From: Medicago truncatula
Lineage: Eukaryota; Streptophyta; Magnoliopsida; Fabales; Fabaceae
Reading direction: 5' to 3'
Assembly: GCF_003473485.1 (NCBI RefSeq)
Contig: NC_053045.1
Span: 63,489,994 to 63,553,993, forward strand
Length of the DNA stretch: 64,000 nt
Shown here: positions 1 to 11,750 of the stretch, one piece after another
Position numbering within the stretch: the first letter of the stretch is position 1
Layout: every line of letters starts with the position of its first letter
Translations under genes and position numbers: made by a program
The notes under the pieces: generated by a model
Database searches by the model: none
The model's input: only the letters and a program-made list of their open reading frames with translations
What the model was told of the DNA's origin: nothing

Positions 1-417
1 ACTATCTGCTTTGCTTTGCATATCATATCATATTTTTATTCAATTTAGATCTACACAATTCATTTTTATTGTGATTTATTTATTTATTATTCTCCAAATA
101 GTTAGTTTTATTTATTGCTGCATTACATACATTAATCCGTTGATGCGCGTCGATTCTCATTTTCTGTTTCTGTTTTTCTTACTTAAAACAAACAAGAACT
201 TGCATTTTATGATATTTTTATTAACGCTGACAGACACTAGTCTGCGAAATATGAGATTTGAACTCCATCTTCAAATTTCAATCTCAACCTCACTCTTACC
301 ACTCAGCTCAGCTGACACCGAATTTTAATTATTTCAATATTTACATCGAAATTTTGTCATGTTAAGTTAATGTATGTAATTTCATTATCCTTCAATCCCT
401 TGCTACTGCAGAACAAA

Positions 418-3170
418 ATGAGAGGGGGCTTGTGGCAACTTGGCCAATCAATCACTCGCCGTCTCGCCCAAGGAGATAAGAAGGCTGTTGCTAGGAGATG
501 TTTCGCTACGGATTCTGACCTGAAAAAGACTGTTCTTTATGACTTCCATGTTGCTCATGGTGGTAAGATGGTTCCATTTGCTGGATGGAGCATGCCTATT
601 CAGTACAAGGACTCAATCATGGATTCAACCTTAAACTGTAGACAGAATGGTAGTCTTTTTGATGTTGCCCATATGTGTGGTTTAAGCCTCAAGGGAAAAG
701 ATGCTGTTTCTTTTCTTGAGAAACTAGTCATTGCCGATGTTGCTGCACTTGCACCTGGAACTGGGACATTGACTGTTTTCACTAATGAAAAGGGTGGGGC
801 TATCGATGATTCCGTCATTACTAAGGTCACGGATCATCACATTTACTTGGTTGTCAATGCTGGTTGCAGAGATAAAGATTTGGCTCATATTGAGGAGCAT
901 ATGAAGGCATTCAAGGCCAAAGGTGGTGATGTGTCGTGGCACATTCATGACGAGAGAACTCTACTTGCTCTACAGGTCATTTATTACTCTATTGTACATT
1001 ACCATCATGCAAGCAAAACACACACTTTTAACTTGTCTTTTTGTTTTGTTTGATATATAGTACCTATCTCTTGCTGCTGTTGAGTTTTCTCATCATTTCC
1101 CTATTTGCACCTCTTAATTTCAATTTTTAAGATCTATAGCATAGTGGAATTATTCTTTCAAGTGTATTATACTTCTTAGAACAAAAAGTGTTTCAACTTT
1201 TTCTTCAAACTTTTTTCTTGTAAACTTTCCTCCATCTGTTTCACTCAAAATGGCTGTAATGTGCTCTAGAGTCTAGACACTAAAGCAATTATTATTAGGA
1301 GTTGATCCAGTACAATCTAAGGTGCCCTGCGCCATAACCTGTGTCTCTTTTGGTGCAGTCAGTGTTGTCAAATAGTGACTATAGCACATTGAAATTTGAA
1401 CAAATTGCTATTGTTCTGCGATATGCTAATTAGTACAAAGTGTTATCAAATGGCGATGCTATTGCATTGTTGTCTAGCAGTTGTCTAGCAGATTTGAACA
1501 TACTTTTGTAATTCCGCGATTGGCAGCATTGACTGTAGTATGATACATACTTTGTTTCGTCTGGTCATTAAATGATTCCAATTTACTTCAGGTGGTCTGT
1601 ACCCATGTTAATGTTGAAAATATACTTCAGGTGGTCTGTACCCATGTTAATGTTGAAAATAAATTGAGAGACTTCTAAACTAATGACTTGTACCTCACTG
1701 TAACGAACATCAATGAAGTTTTTCTTACTGTCTTTGGAAGCAGGGTCCCCTTGCTGCCCCTGTTCTTCAACATCTGACAAAAGATGATTTGAGCAAGCTA
1801 TACTTTGGGGAGTTCCGTGTGTTGGACATCAATGGCTCGCAGTGCTTTCTCACACGAACAGGGTAATGCTTCCTTTTTTTTGTGTGTGTGGTTTTCTTCT
1901 ACCAAAGCTAGCAGTTTATTCTTAGAAGTTCATCTGAGTTACAATTATGTTTCCTTAAATTGCTTCTTGTGTCACTTTGACTATCTTGTCTTTCCTATCA
2001 CAGTAATTTTATTTTGTTGATTAAATGATTTTAATTAGAGGTGTTCACGAATTGACCCAATCTGATATAAATCACTAAATGTGACCTGACAAATCGAAAA
2101 CAAAAAACGTGTTTATTTGATTTGATTTTTTGGGTTACATTTTGAAGTCTGATTTGGTCCAAATCAAACTGAACTTTTTAAACTCAATACAGAATTTGTT
2201 TTAAATTAGATTATTGTGATTTAAAACACTAAGCAACAATAAACTGATTTTATTTATATTTTAAATCCAAATCACAACACCCTGATATACTGTGCATTTC
2301 AATGTTTTATTTATCATCTGTTGTAAAGCAAATAAAGTTAAATAAAAAAAGTTGATTCAGACAAATCACTTTATATTACCTATTGATTGGATCGTAAATA
2401 AGGAAACTGATTGATGAATTTTTTTCTCTCTCTCAAAGGAAGACATAATTCAACCCTCCAATACCTCTGTTAGATATAGTTTGGATATTTGTCAGGGAAA
2501 GTTGGTTACAATGGTTAGTTAGTTTAGTTTGGATCACTATGCTTATATTTTTTTTTTGTATGTTTGTGTTATTGACTTATAGGAACACTTACATAATAAC
2601 ACACTCTATAACGGGACTTTCAGGTACACCGGAGAAGATGGATTTGAGATCTCAGTTCCTTCAGAGCATGGAGTAGATCTTGCCAAGGCAATACTTGAAA
2701 AATCTGAAGGGAAAATAAGACTGACAGGACTTGGTGCTAGAGATAGTTTACGCCTTGAAGCTGGATTGTGCCTCTATGGCAATGACATGGAACAGCACAT
2801 TACACCAATTGAGGCAGGACTGACATGGGCTATAGGTAAGAGGAGAAGAGCAGAAGGTGGTTTTCTAGGAGCTGATGTTATCTTGAAACAGCTCGCAGAT
2901 GGTCCTTCCATAAGGCGTGTCGGTTTCATTTCATCTGGTCCACCTGCTAGAAGCCACAGTGAGATTCAAGATGAAGGAGGCAACAACATTGGTGAAGTCA
3001 CTAGTGGTGGATTCAGTCCTTGTCTCAAGAAGAACATAGCTATGGGATATGTAAAATCTGGATTGCACAAAGCAGGTACCAAAGTAAAGATAATTATTCG
3101 AGGAAAAGCGAATGAAGGAGTTGTCACAAAAATGCCATTCGTACCCACTAAATACTACAAGCCTACATAA
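418..3170 (+). CDS. GDCST: Aminomethyltransferase, glycine cleavage T-protein (mitochondrial)
   Basis: Coding exons are 418-975, 1744-1862 and 2624-3170, giving 407 aa. All introns are GT..AG and the joins keep frame. The T-protein of glycine decarboxylase transfers the methylene carbon from the H-protein-bound intermediate to tetrahydrofolate and releases ammonia, in the mitochondrial matrix during photorespiration. The first ~30 residues are rich in Arg, Ser and Ala and acidic-poor ([16 protein letters not shown]), as a mitochondrial presequence should be. The GCV_T fold follows, with the conserved stretches [38 protein letters not shown] and [16 protein letters not shown]. The C-terminal barrel ends in PTKYYKP. 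Length matches plant homologues (about 407-408 aa). The ATG at 418 follows CTGCAG, so a 5'UTR intron may end just before it. An upstream in-frame ATG at 370 is unlikely to be the start because it adds a hydrophobic non-presequence stretch. The product is very likely functional. Confidence 0.95.
1584..1661. repeat. 39-bp perfect tandem duplication in T-protein intron 1
   Basis: The unit beginning TACTTCAGGTGGTCTGTACC occurs twice back to back with a 39-bp period. It lies inside intron 1, about 80 bp before exon 2, and does not touch the splice acceptor. Confidence 0.9.
2037..2284. repeat. Possible MITE in T-protein intron 2
   Basis: The block starts GAGGTGTTCACGAATTG and ends with TCACAACACCC, whose reverse complement (GGGTGTTGTGA) resembles the start. 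The interior is AT-rich and non-coding. The terminal match is short, so this is tentative. Confidence 0.35.
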
Positions 3171-4340
3171 TTCCCTTCAGCATTTCTCCTTTGTTGACTA
3201 ATTTTCCTACAGAGTGTTACATTACATAAAGGTTAATGTCATTATTATGTTTCTCACATCAAGTACAAGGCTTCATCTTGGTTAATAACTCAATTTCATT
3301 TTAAACATTGTACTGCTTGAACTTGATGTTATCATGAAATTTTCCTATATTTTTCATCATGCATACTGCGCTATACGTAGAACAATACACACTATAGATT
3401 CATGAACACCATTGCATGTACTAGTTCCTCTAAAAACAAAAATCATCAACTACACGTTAGGTAAGAAACTGCTTGTGTTGAAACAAGGGAGTTAGGTTCT
3501 AATGTCAGCTCAACATTCACATTATCTCTGGGGCACAATAATGTTCATGTTCTAAAGTTTGACCCTTGACTATTATTAGATCACAAAGCTCCCAAGCCAT
3601 GATTTATTGCATTCTATGACAATCCCACCGTTGGGAATTTATGGCCTTTGGACTGCATTAATTTCAGGCATTTCCTACCTGTATCAATACTATATTTTTC
3701 TACAGTCCAAATCTACTGCCTTCTTATCTTATATAGTTCAATGAAGCTAATTCATGATAGCAAGTCAAAATCCTAGTTGCCGGGTAAGAGTATTTCGGAA
3801 CCAGTTTTTCATTCATTAAACAGAAGCTAGTGATAAAAGACTAAATCAAAACAATATAATATTGTTGAAAATTAGAATTTTAATGAATTTATCTGTATAA
3901 TTTGCTTGACTGGATTTATAGGAAACAATATAAAACCATTTTTTATTAAAGTTATCTGAATTTTATTAAGATTTGAAAAAGAAAATGTTTTTAATTTTTA
4001 GACTTAATAAAAAACTAACGTCTTGTTGACCATAAAAAATGAAAAATGAAAAACTAGCGTCTTGTTTTTCACTTTGTTTCATGTTTTTAAATTATTGTAT
4101 AACAAATTTTTCATAGCCAAATATTTATATATCAGTTGTTATGTTAATATTTTGTCTGCCGCTAGAGTTTGAGCTATCCAACCCTACATTTGTATAGAGA
4201 ATTTCTTTAACTAATCACATGAAATCTCATTTTTCACTTTGCTACTCATTGAGAAAACGGTCAGATAATCTTAGGTACGAGTTTTACAGTTTCTTCACAA
4301 GACTTTAGTGTGTTTTAATTAATCAAAAGATAGAAATCAA
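3171..4340. other. T-protein 3'UTR and AT-rich intergenic DNA
   Basis: The first few hundred bases are presumably 3'UTR of the T-protein gene. The rest is AT-rich, with stop codons in all frames and no family resemblance that I can support. Confidence 0.6.
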
Positions 4341-4345
4341 ATTCT

Positions 4346-4575
4346 TAAACAAAATTCACATTATAATATTTACCTTATGACATTTGTGTTATTCTTAGTT
4401 CTGACTTCGCAACAAAAGGAAATAGGATTGTGGACTTGTGATGGATAATAATAGTTATGAAAATCTAATTCTTGAACCTACTTGGTCCAGTCTAATTTAT
4501 TGTATGGCTATGTCATTGACAATGATCGACTCAATACTCAATTTACATAGAAGAATGAAAAACACGGTGTTGAAT
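4346..4575. repeat. Dispersed repeat, copy A
   Basis: About 230 bp here recur almost unchanged at 16440-16666 in the same orientation. Shared landmarks are TTCACATTATAATATTTACC, GTTCTGACTTCGCAACAAAAG, GATTGTGGACTTGTGATGG, TTGAACCTACTTGGTCCAG and ATGAAAAACACGGTGTTGAA. A 72-codon open frame at 4438-4656 lies partly inside it, but copy B cannot be read on through the same tail, so I do not call a gene. Confidence 0.85.
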
Positions 4576-4849
4576 GTTAACGTTGTTGCGTTCTTCGATG
4601 GTTTTATATACGAAACTAAAGCTGTTCAGAGTAAAATAATGGTTCAAGAAATATGATCGAATCAACGTGTTTTAGAGAGAGATGAGAGGAAGAAGAGGGA
4701 GAATCAGATTTTGGAACACAATTTTCTTCATTTTATTTTTTTTTAATTATTTTTTTTCTTCATTTATTTAATTATTTAATTTATATGTGGCTTTTTTTAT
4801 TTATTTTTAATTAAAACAATGCACACATGGTGGCTTTGAAGTGCCACGT

Positions 4850-4995
4850 CAGCGTTGACCGAGTCAAAATTGATCTAGGGGTCAAAACTGCCAAAGATCC
4901 AATACATAGGGGGCTGTTTTATATTTTAATTAGTTATGGGACTAAAATCGTAACTTCTTAAAACATAGGGGGCCAAAAGTGCAATTAAGCCAAAA
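4850..4995. repeat. Remnant of a dispersed legume-type repeat
   Basis: The sequence contains phrases typical of high-copy plant repeats (ACATAGGGGGCTG, GGGACTAAAATCG, ACATAGGGGGCCAAAAGTGC). Only one arm of a possible inverted repeat is visible. Family assignment is not possible by eye. Confidence 0.4.
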
Positions 4996-5556
4996 AGAAA
5001 TATATGAATTGCTTTGATTAATGTTTTATGTTTTTATCTGTCATGTGTTGTTGTGATTCGTTGCTTGTTTGTTTGTTAATTTCTTGGTTTTGTAAGTTGT
5101 GTTGATTGTGATGTGAGTTGATTATCCGTATTGATTTTCACAGTTTTGGTTTGATCACAAGAACCATTAAGCATGTGGAATTTGCTTTCATGAATATGGT
5201 TTTCCACAAAACCTTATCTATGTCAGTATAGCTGGTAAACTTGGGTCGTCTAAGTCCTTTAGGACTTGCTTGTTACATGCATTTTGTTTTCGGACTTTGA
5301 TCTGAAAGGATTGGGATGAGTTAAAGATTGGTATCAATTATCCTCTCGCATTGAGTCTAGATGTTTTGAAATAAGGATTTTTTCCTTTTTATCACTTTAA
5401 ACCGATTTGTAATTGGGTGTTGGATAAGATACATAAATAAGTCATTTTAATTAAAACTAAGTTGATAAATTAAATGGTTGAATTATTACTTATTGTCAAA
5501 TCCAATTCTTTTTTAAAAAAAAAATAAAAAAATTGTTCTAGGCATATGTTAAATTA
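4996..5556. other. Non-coding, AT-rich spacer
   Basis: No open frame of note, no RNA gene and no terminal repeats are visible between the 4.9-kb repeat and the Helitron-like end at 5557. Confidence 0.5.
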
Positions 5557-5586
5557 CTAGTATTTCCACCCGTGCAACGCACGGGC
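5557..5586 (-). mobile_element. Helitron-like 3' terminus
   Basis: On the minus strand there is a perfect 7-bp-arm hairpin, CCCGTGC-GTT-GCACGGG (5569-5585), followed 8 nt later by CTAG and then T. This matches the Helitron 3' end: a GC-rich hairpin about 10 nt before CTRR, inserted before a T. The body should extend to higher coordinates. I could not identify the TC 5' terminus or any Rep/helicase coding sequence, so the element length is unknown and it is probably non-autonomous. Confidence 0.55.
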
Positions 5587-5950
5587 AAACAAAGATTTTT
5601 TGTGGCATTAACAAATTATTATAACTTTGAACATATCAAAAAATTAAAAACATATAAATGCAATTCTTAGATAAAACAGTTACCGTCTTCATGAAAATAA
5701 AGATGACATCCATCCATGTATCGTTTGATTTAATTTAAAACGGTTACACAATATTAGCCAATAATTAAATTATTACATAAGTTATAAGTGACACAAAAAG
5801 TAGTTGACACTTGAAAGAGCAATTAATCCAAAACAAAAATCCTTCTTAAAGATAGATGCATCATTGCTTGATAGCTCCAAAGTTATCTACGAAATAAAAT
5901 AAAGTTTTTTGAATTTTATAAATACAACTTGGATAATTCAATTTTATTCA

Positions 5951-6310
5951 AAATTCACTATGCGGAGGAAGGTTCTGTAAGCCTCCCGTGTTTTTTGGGC
6001 ATATGTTTGAAAGTATCCTAATGAATGGGTAGACAAATAGTGATTCTTAAGTCAAATAATAATTTTGTTTATGTTACAAAGATAAATTAAAAAAAGCAAG
6101 TAATTATGGTTACCCAAATTGATGTCAGCCTTATTTGTTTACCCATAAGAATAGTTGTCTCTCTATCATTAGTAATTATTCAAGTTACACTATGAGGAGG
6201 AAGATTATCAAAGCCTCGTATTTTTTGGGGGCGTACTTTTGAAATTATCCCAATAAAATGGATAAACATAAAATGTGTCTTAAGTCAAATAGTAATTTGT
6301 CTATGTTTAG
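5951..6310. repeat. Direct repeat pair of about 125 bp
   Basis: Segments at about 5951-6080 and 6181-6310 share a diverged common sequence (TTCACTATGCGGAGGAAGG against TTACACTATGAGGAGGAAG, then TTTTTTGGG and CTTAAGTCAAATA). Offset is about 230 bp. It lies just inside the putative Helitron body. Confidence 0.65.
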
Positions 6311-6339
6311 ATATAAGTCTTTGAGCAACTCTCCAAGAA

Positions 6340-6530
6340 CTCAACTCGTCTTTGCAATAGCTTCCCTGTGCCGCTTTCCAACCACACAACCAGTGCAAAT
6401 AACGGGAATCCTTGAGCACCGGTAATCCTCATATCGTCCCCCTTACACATACGTTGCTGAATCACAACAATCAGACCCTTCTGCTGAAGCTGACCAACAT
6501 TAAAGAGATTATTTTGCAAGGTATGTAAGT
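6340..6530 (-). pseudogene. Ty1/copia GAG-pre-integrase-like fragment
   Basis: The minus-strand translation reads NNLFNVGQLQQKGL, then a Cys-Lys pair (RMCKG), then GFPLFAL. This resembles the copia pre-integrase zinc-finger region, which usually reads N-L-L-S-V-G-Q-L-x-x-K-G followed by a conserved N-R-x-F-x-L motif. The zinc-binding His/Cys set is incomplete. No neighbouring integrase or reverse transcriptase was found, so it is an isolated relic. It may belong with the LTR-like block at 9247-9535, which has the same orientation. Confidence 0.45.
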
Positions 6531-6679
6531 AAAACATTATTACTATTGTAGGATTTGAGTTACTTTTGTTATATAAAAGAATAAAAAAATAGGCAAACCA
6601 AGTCATTATTAAAGCAACATATTGTTTAATTCTACTCAAGTATATCATAAGTATTGTCAAGTAAATAAACAAAAAGCTG

Positions 6680-9010
6680 ATTTAGAGATAGAATAAAAGC
6701 TAACAAAACATAGTTTTAAAACATTGGTTGCAGATCTCAGCATATAGAAATTACTCAATGTACTTAACCACATTCAAGAGTTCTAAAACTCAACCACGCA
6801 ACTTCATTGGTCATTTGCAACTAAGTTGTTTTAACAAAATTCGAAGAGACACACACATTGGTACCGACCTGAATTAAGACATGAAAAAACCAAACATTGG
6901 TACTGACCTACAGTTTTATATCACCCAATTTCCGTTAAATCATCAATCCTTCAAACATAAAAAAACCTTATTAGCAAAGGCAAGTGAAATATTAATCCAT
7001 TATATTGAGCACTTTAGTCCCCTAACTTAAGATCAGAACCTGATAGCAATTAGCAAAGGCAAGTGGACATGAAAAGCAACCTCGCCATAAAAATAGAACC
7101 AAAAGGCACAAACACAACACTATATAGTATACCCTGTGATTCCATGCAAATAACTGCTCCAACAATCATTCACAGGACGAACCAAATTTATCAAGAAAGC
7201 AAAATATAGCTTTGTGTAAGTAAGTATCACTTGTTATGAAATTAACAAAACATGCCTTGCAATTCTGTTGAATGAAGTAAAGTTTTTAGAGAATTATATG
7301 ACTATAATTATACAAAAAGTTAATGAAAAAATAGACAATGAAAAAATAAGATTCCTAAAATAAATAATTATCAATGTCACGTGGTTGAGTAAATAAAATC
7401 GATCACAAACCTGCCCAATTGTTCTCATCATTGCTTAAGCCCAATATATAATTCATGATTTTACAACTTCTCATTGTCTACCTAAAAACTCTATATAAAG
7501 TATATTCAAATCTAAAATCAATAAATTTAATTTCATGACACTTGTAAAATAAATTAGAGGCCAATCCATACAAAGAACATATAGATTATGAACATATATT
7601 CCAAAGGTATCCTAAATTCTAATGACAACAAATTATTTGATAAAGAGATATCAAGTAAAATAGAATCAAACTAAAGTGACAATTTTGTGGACTATTTATT
7701 TTACACATTTAACAGGATCTTAGATTTTCAAAAGCATCTAATGACTGCAATAATTTGTATTGTCCAAATAGGCTAATATTTTTGTGGACTGTTTTAAATA
7801 TTCCTAATTTTGTCATAGCATAAAACTTACAACTAATTGTTTCAACTTAGCATAAAATCTATCACCAAATAGTTGTGTTTATGATATGATAATTAACTGA
7901 ACAGGGAGGGAAATAGTGGGAAGAATCAGATTTTCATAATTTGTGTTCATCTGTCATTTTTAAAATTAATCTGGCAAGATTATATTACTTTTTGGGAGAA
8001 ACTATTTCAGTCTGTAATTTAAAAACAACAAAACTAATATATTATAGCTTGAAAGACACTATAAATCACTATAACATCAAACAAATAATACTAATCAAGT
8101 AATAATACTGGGGCTATGACAATCGAAATAAAAATGGTGCTAACCAAGAGAAAAGCAAGCTACTTTTCATTCATTCTAAAGACTCCAAATTTCCACTGCA
8201 CTATACATCTAAGAAAGATTAGACATTCAAAATTAATTTACCTTATTGTGCAAGGATAACTGACTTGAGATCATTCACTAATTCCTGCCCTGATTGCATG
8301 TTTAACCCAAAAATAAAACTTATAGTTAATACCAAAACACCCAAAACAAACCAAGTGATAACCAATAAAAGTACTTCAACAAACAAATTATATAAACTAT
8401 TCCAACAATAACACAAAGGTTAATCTAACCAAGTGATAAACATAAAAAGTGAAAAAGTGTGTGTGAACATGATAAATCTCTCTTATTCAAACACAATCTT
8501 CAATCATAGTTTGAACAAAGATATCAAATCTTTTTAGTATATTTTCCAGTACACATGTATCAAATGTTTTTCATATTAAAATAGTTTGAACAATAACTAA
8601 AACACATGCAACCTGAATTTGACCCCCCAAAATGTTAATTAGCTTCTGTCTCTCAATTCAAGATAGATATTTCATTTATCTTCTTCTCGAACTCCTGAAT
8701 TTGTACAAAAGAACAATTATAAATTTGAATAACCATAATACTTTATATAAATAATGAGATCTTATAGTCTTATCTAAAACAAAATAAACGAATATGAAAC
8801 AAAATAAAAACATACCATTTCTTATAGTCTTACACCAATTAAGGTAGTTTGAAAATGTCTATTATTCAAACCATCAAAATTGACATCAACTGATACAACA
8901 TTATCCAAGGAGAGTAGATATGACTCTAAAGATGATCTCCCAAACATAGGAACAAATATTTACAAGATTTGAAAGAGGTTTGTTTTCCAAAAGAAAGTGG
9001 GTCTGATTGG
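6680..9010. other. Gene-poor AT-rich region
   Basis: About 2.3 kb with no credible coding frame, RNA gene or clear terminal repeat. It may be the decayed interior of a copia element bounded by the fragments at 6340-6530 and 9247-9535, but nothing in it proves that. Confidence 0.45.
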
Positions 9011-9012
9011 CA

Positions 9013-9243
9013 TTACAGCAAAGTGTAAAAGGTGTTTGGTGAGGACTCAATTTTCACATATTCATTTGATTCCCTAGTTACAAAACCAAAAAATTCACCA
9101 TGACAAAATCTAGATACCATATCAATACAACTACCAGAAAACAATGTAGGAGAGATGTTTAATACGGTGGGCAGTGGTGGTGGGATAGCAGCACTGTCAG
9201 GTGGCTCCAGTGGGGAAATCTCGGCCGAAATGATACGACCCAA
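9013..9243 (-). pseudogene. Possible copia gag start (relic)
   Basis: A 76-codon frame on the minus strand starts right after the LTR-like block at 9247-9535 and is Pro-rich (EPPDSAAIPPPLPTV). The sequence at the junction (TCGTATCATTTCGGCCGAG on the minus strand) loosely resembles the GGTATCA-type primer-binding region of plant copia elements. No gag motif is recognisable, so this is an inference from position. Confidence 0.25.
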
Positions 9244-9246
9244 TTC

Positions 9247-9535
9247 GAGTAGGGATCACACTCCAGAATTTAGAAGTAGAAGCTAGAGATAAAAGAAAGG
9301 AAATTCATTATTATTTTTCATTCATCCTAATAATGAGGCATACAATGCTTATATAGACTTGTGCTGTTGTGCATACCCGTAATAAGATAACTACAATAAC
9401 TACACAATAGCACTGCTTAATAACTAACTAATAGAATATGCCTAAAAGATCCCATCTAGATTAAGATGAGTCATACTACCTTCTAGAACTAGCTCGGCCA
9501 CCTCATTTATATTCATTATTCTAGATATCCTATCA
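9247..9535 (-). mobile_element. Putative degenerate copia LTR
   Basis: On the minus strand the block begins TGATAGGATATCTAG and runs about 290 bp to a primer-binding-like sequence. The expected terminal CA is not intact. It contains an ACTTGTGCTG..TATATAGAC promoter-like stretch and is followed in its own direction by Pro-rich coding-like sequence and further on by a pre-integrase relic. A second LTR was not found. Confidence 0.35.
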
Positions 9536-9832
9536 GTTTATGCATCAAAGATGAAGGTGGATTAGTAGTAGCAAATGGGATCCTTTCACAAAGGAAGCTG
9601 AAGGGATAGGTTTATGGAGTGAGCGGACAGTATGGTTATTGATGCAATGACTAGTAGTTTTTCAGCTATAATTGAGTTCAGACCCATGATTTCAAGACAC
9701 TATATTAATGTATAACCGAGCCGAAAGGTTAATTTTATAAGGAGACAAGTCAAACAAGTTGCTCATTCATTAGAAAAAGTATCTAGTTTTATGTTAATCA
9801 CCATGTTTTTTATTAGGGTAGAGCCAACTTGT

Positions 9833-9993
9833 GCCCTTAGGGCACATGTTAAGAAACCCCAAAGAAGAAATATTTTTTAAAATTTTGTGCATTCAATTCA
9901 TTAAAAAGTTAAAGATTAAATGTAATGCACAAATTCCAATAAATTATTTCTATATTTGATTCACTAACTTGTGCCTTAAGGGCACAAGTTAGC
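9833..9993. mobile_element. MITE with self-palindromic terminal repeats
   Basis: The left end reads GCCAACTTGTGCCCTTAGG and the reverse complement of the right end reads GCTAACTTGTGCCCTTAAGG, so the two ends are terminal inverted repeats of about 33 bp. Each end is itself nearly palindromic (CTTGTGCC..GGCACAAG). The 161-bp element has no coding capacity. I did not see an unambiguous target-site duplication. Confidence 0.7.
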
Positions 9994-10009
9994 ATTCCAT
10001 GTATTGAAA

Positions 10010-11700
10010 TTTCGATTATCGAAGAAATATGAGTTTGTTATTACTTCTTTTATAATAAGGAAAATGGGATTTTTACTTCTTTTATTATTACAATCTTACG
10101 GTATTCCCTCTTCTCTGCAAAATTTACATCTATAGCTAATTAAGTAGGGAAACCGTGGTTCCCCTTCGCGATCAATCAAAGATCCAAAACCAATTAACAT
10201 TTCCATCACAAATCTTTGAATCCTTCAAAATTGTGATTAATAAACACAACAGGACACACACCGCACACCTACCTAAGCACTACAAATGAATGTTGCACAT
10301 TGATCGGGTCCTAATATACAAATGCAGCAGAGCAAACACAGCGGCAACACATCGTCAATGGGTACTAAACTGATGAAATAACAATAAGCCACAACAGATG
10401 TTAAACAGAAACTCAATCAGTTCTGCCCCCATCTTTGCTACTAAAGAAAGTAGAAAAATAAAAACTAATAAGCTTAGGTTCCAAAGACACTAAATTGAGA
10501 GATTAAAAAACATGTTCACATGTAAACGAAAACCAAGCAGACCCCATGAAGCAGCAGGAGCAGAAAACACAGCAAACCCATAAACACATTCGTTTCCAAA
10601 CCCGACAGGTAAAGCGCCAGTTTTTGCAATGTTGAAGAAAATCAGTCCCTGCACCAAACTCCTACTCACCGCATAAACAACCCAAAATGTCTCACAGGCC
10701 ATTGACTATTGCATAATTAAAACCTTTTGATTTGGTTTTAAGTGGCCAAGTGCAAATAGAAATATCAGATGATATGCACAATATAAACAGCCGAACATTG
10801 CACGATTCACAACACCAAGCTGAAAAAAGACACCAAAAACTAGCTGCAACATTATGCATGAACTTAAACCAATATGAAACCTCACAGGATGATACCTAGC
10901 AGCACCACAAAGAGAGGGAGCTGGCCTAACCTGCAAATTTATGGCATATACAGGTAGTAAAAAATACCTAATAAGGTTTGAAGTCCTTATCACGTGTGAA
11001 GAGAACTCATGTTTGTCAAATTTCTTGGAAAGGGGAAGAGACAAACACTGTACTTACTGTCTCAATGCTCATGGTTACAGGGGTGCCAATCAATCATAAG
11101 ATGAAAAAATATAGAATACAAACACAATTAAGATTCAAAATAACAAACCTGCACTGTTTTATTGTTGAATGCACGATAAATAGTTGATTAAATTGAAAGA
11201 GAGGGAGGGAGCTGGCCTAACCTGGCTGAAAGCTTGATTTTTTATGGCACCCACGATTTTGCAGAGATCAAAACAGCCTCTGGAAGTCTGAAGCAGAGTG
11301 GGAGTGAAGTAAAACCCTCTGTAACCCAGGTGATAACTAAAATAAATATGACAGACCCTATAGAGGTCCCAAGATGGAAACTATGGAAATGTGAATCAGG
11401 ACACATTTTGAGACAGTGTATCATCAATACTACAATTTTCATAGAAAAATTAAAGGGATTGAGAAGATCCAAATAAGCTCAAATAAGTCAATCGAAACAG
11501 GTGCTTAGTAAATTGAACCTAGCTGAGGAGTCTAAGCACCACCAGATTCATACATAGTACTCTATGGAAAATCAGACGAAAGCAGCCATAATATTCCCAT
11601 TGAAATATAAATAGAATAATAGTTAGTTAGGTTCATCAATTGTATAATAAACTACAGCAAGCAAGCATTGGAGTATAACTAAAATTATAACATCCACTGG
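10010..11700. other. Region 3' of the H2B gene, nothing assigned
   Basis: Open frames of 70-112 codons on the minus strand (10490-10702, 10706-11044) are Cys/Phe-rich, begin without a convincing context and match no family that I know. They could be transcribed non-coding sequence. A short motif, GAGAGGGAG(GGAG)CTGGCC followed by TAACCTG, occurs twice (about 10911 and 11200), indicating a local duplication. Confidence 0.4.
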
Positions 11701-11750
11701 AATATAAGTGAGTATTCCAATCCATTAATTATAAGAAGTTATATATATAT

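Noticed and set aside
4438-4656. 72-codon frame starting MMDNNSYENL
   Set aside because: It overlaps a dispersed repeat and the second copy does not preserve the frame to the end.
10490-11044. Two minus-strand open frames of 70 and 112 codons next to H2B
   Set aside because: No recognisable domain, no clear start context or splice continuation; treated as non-coding.
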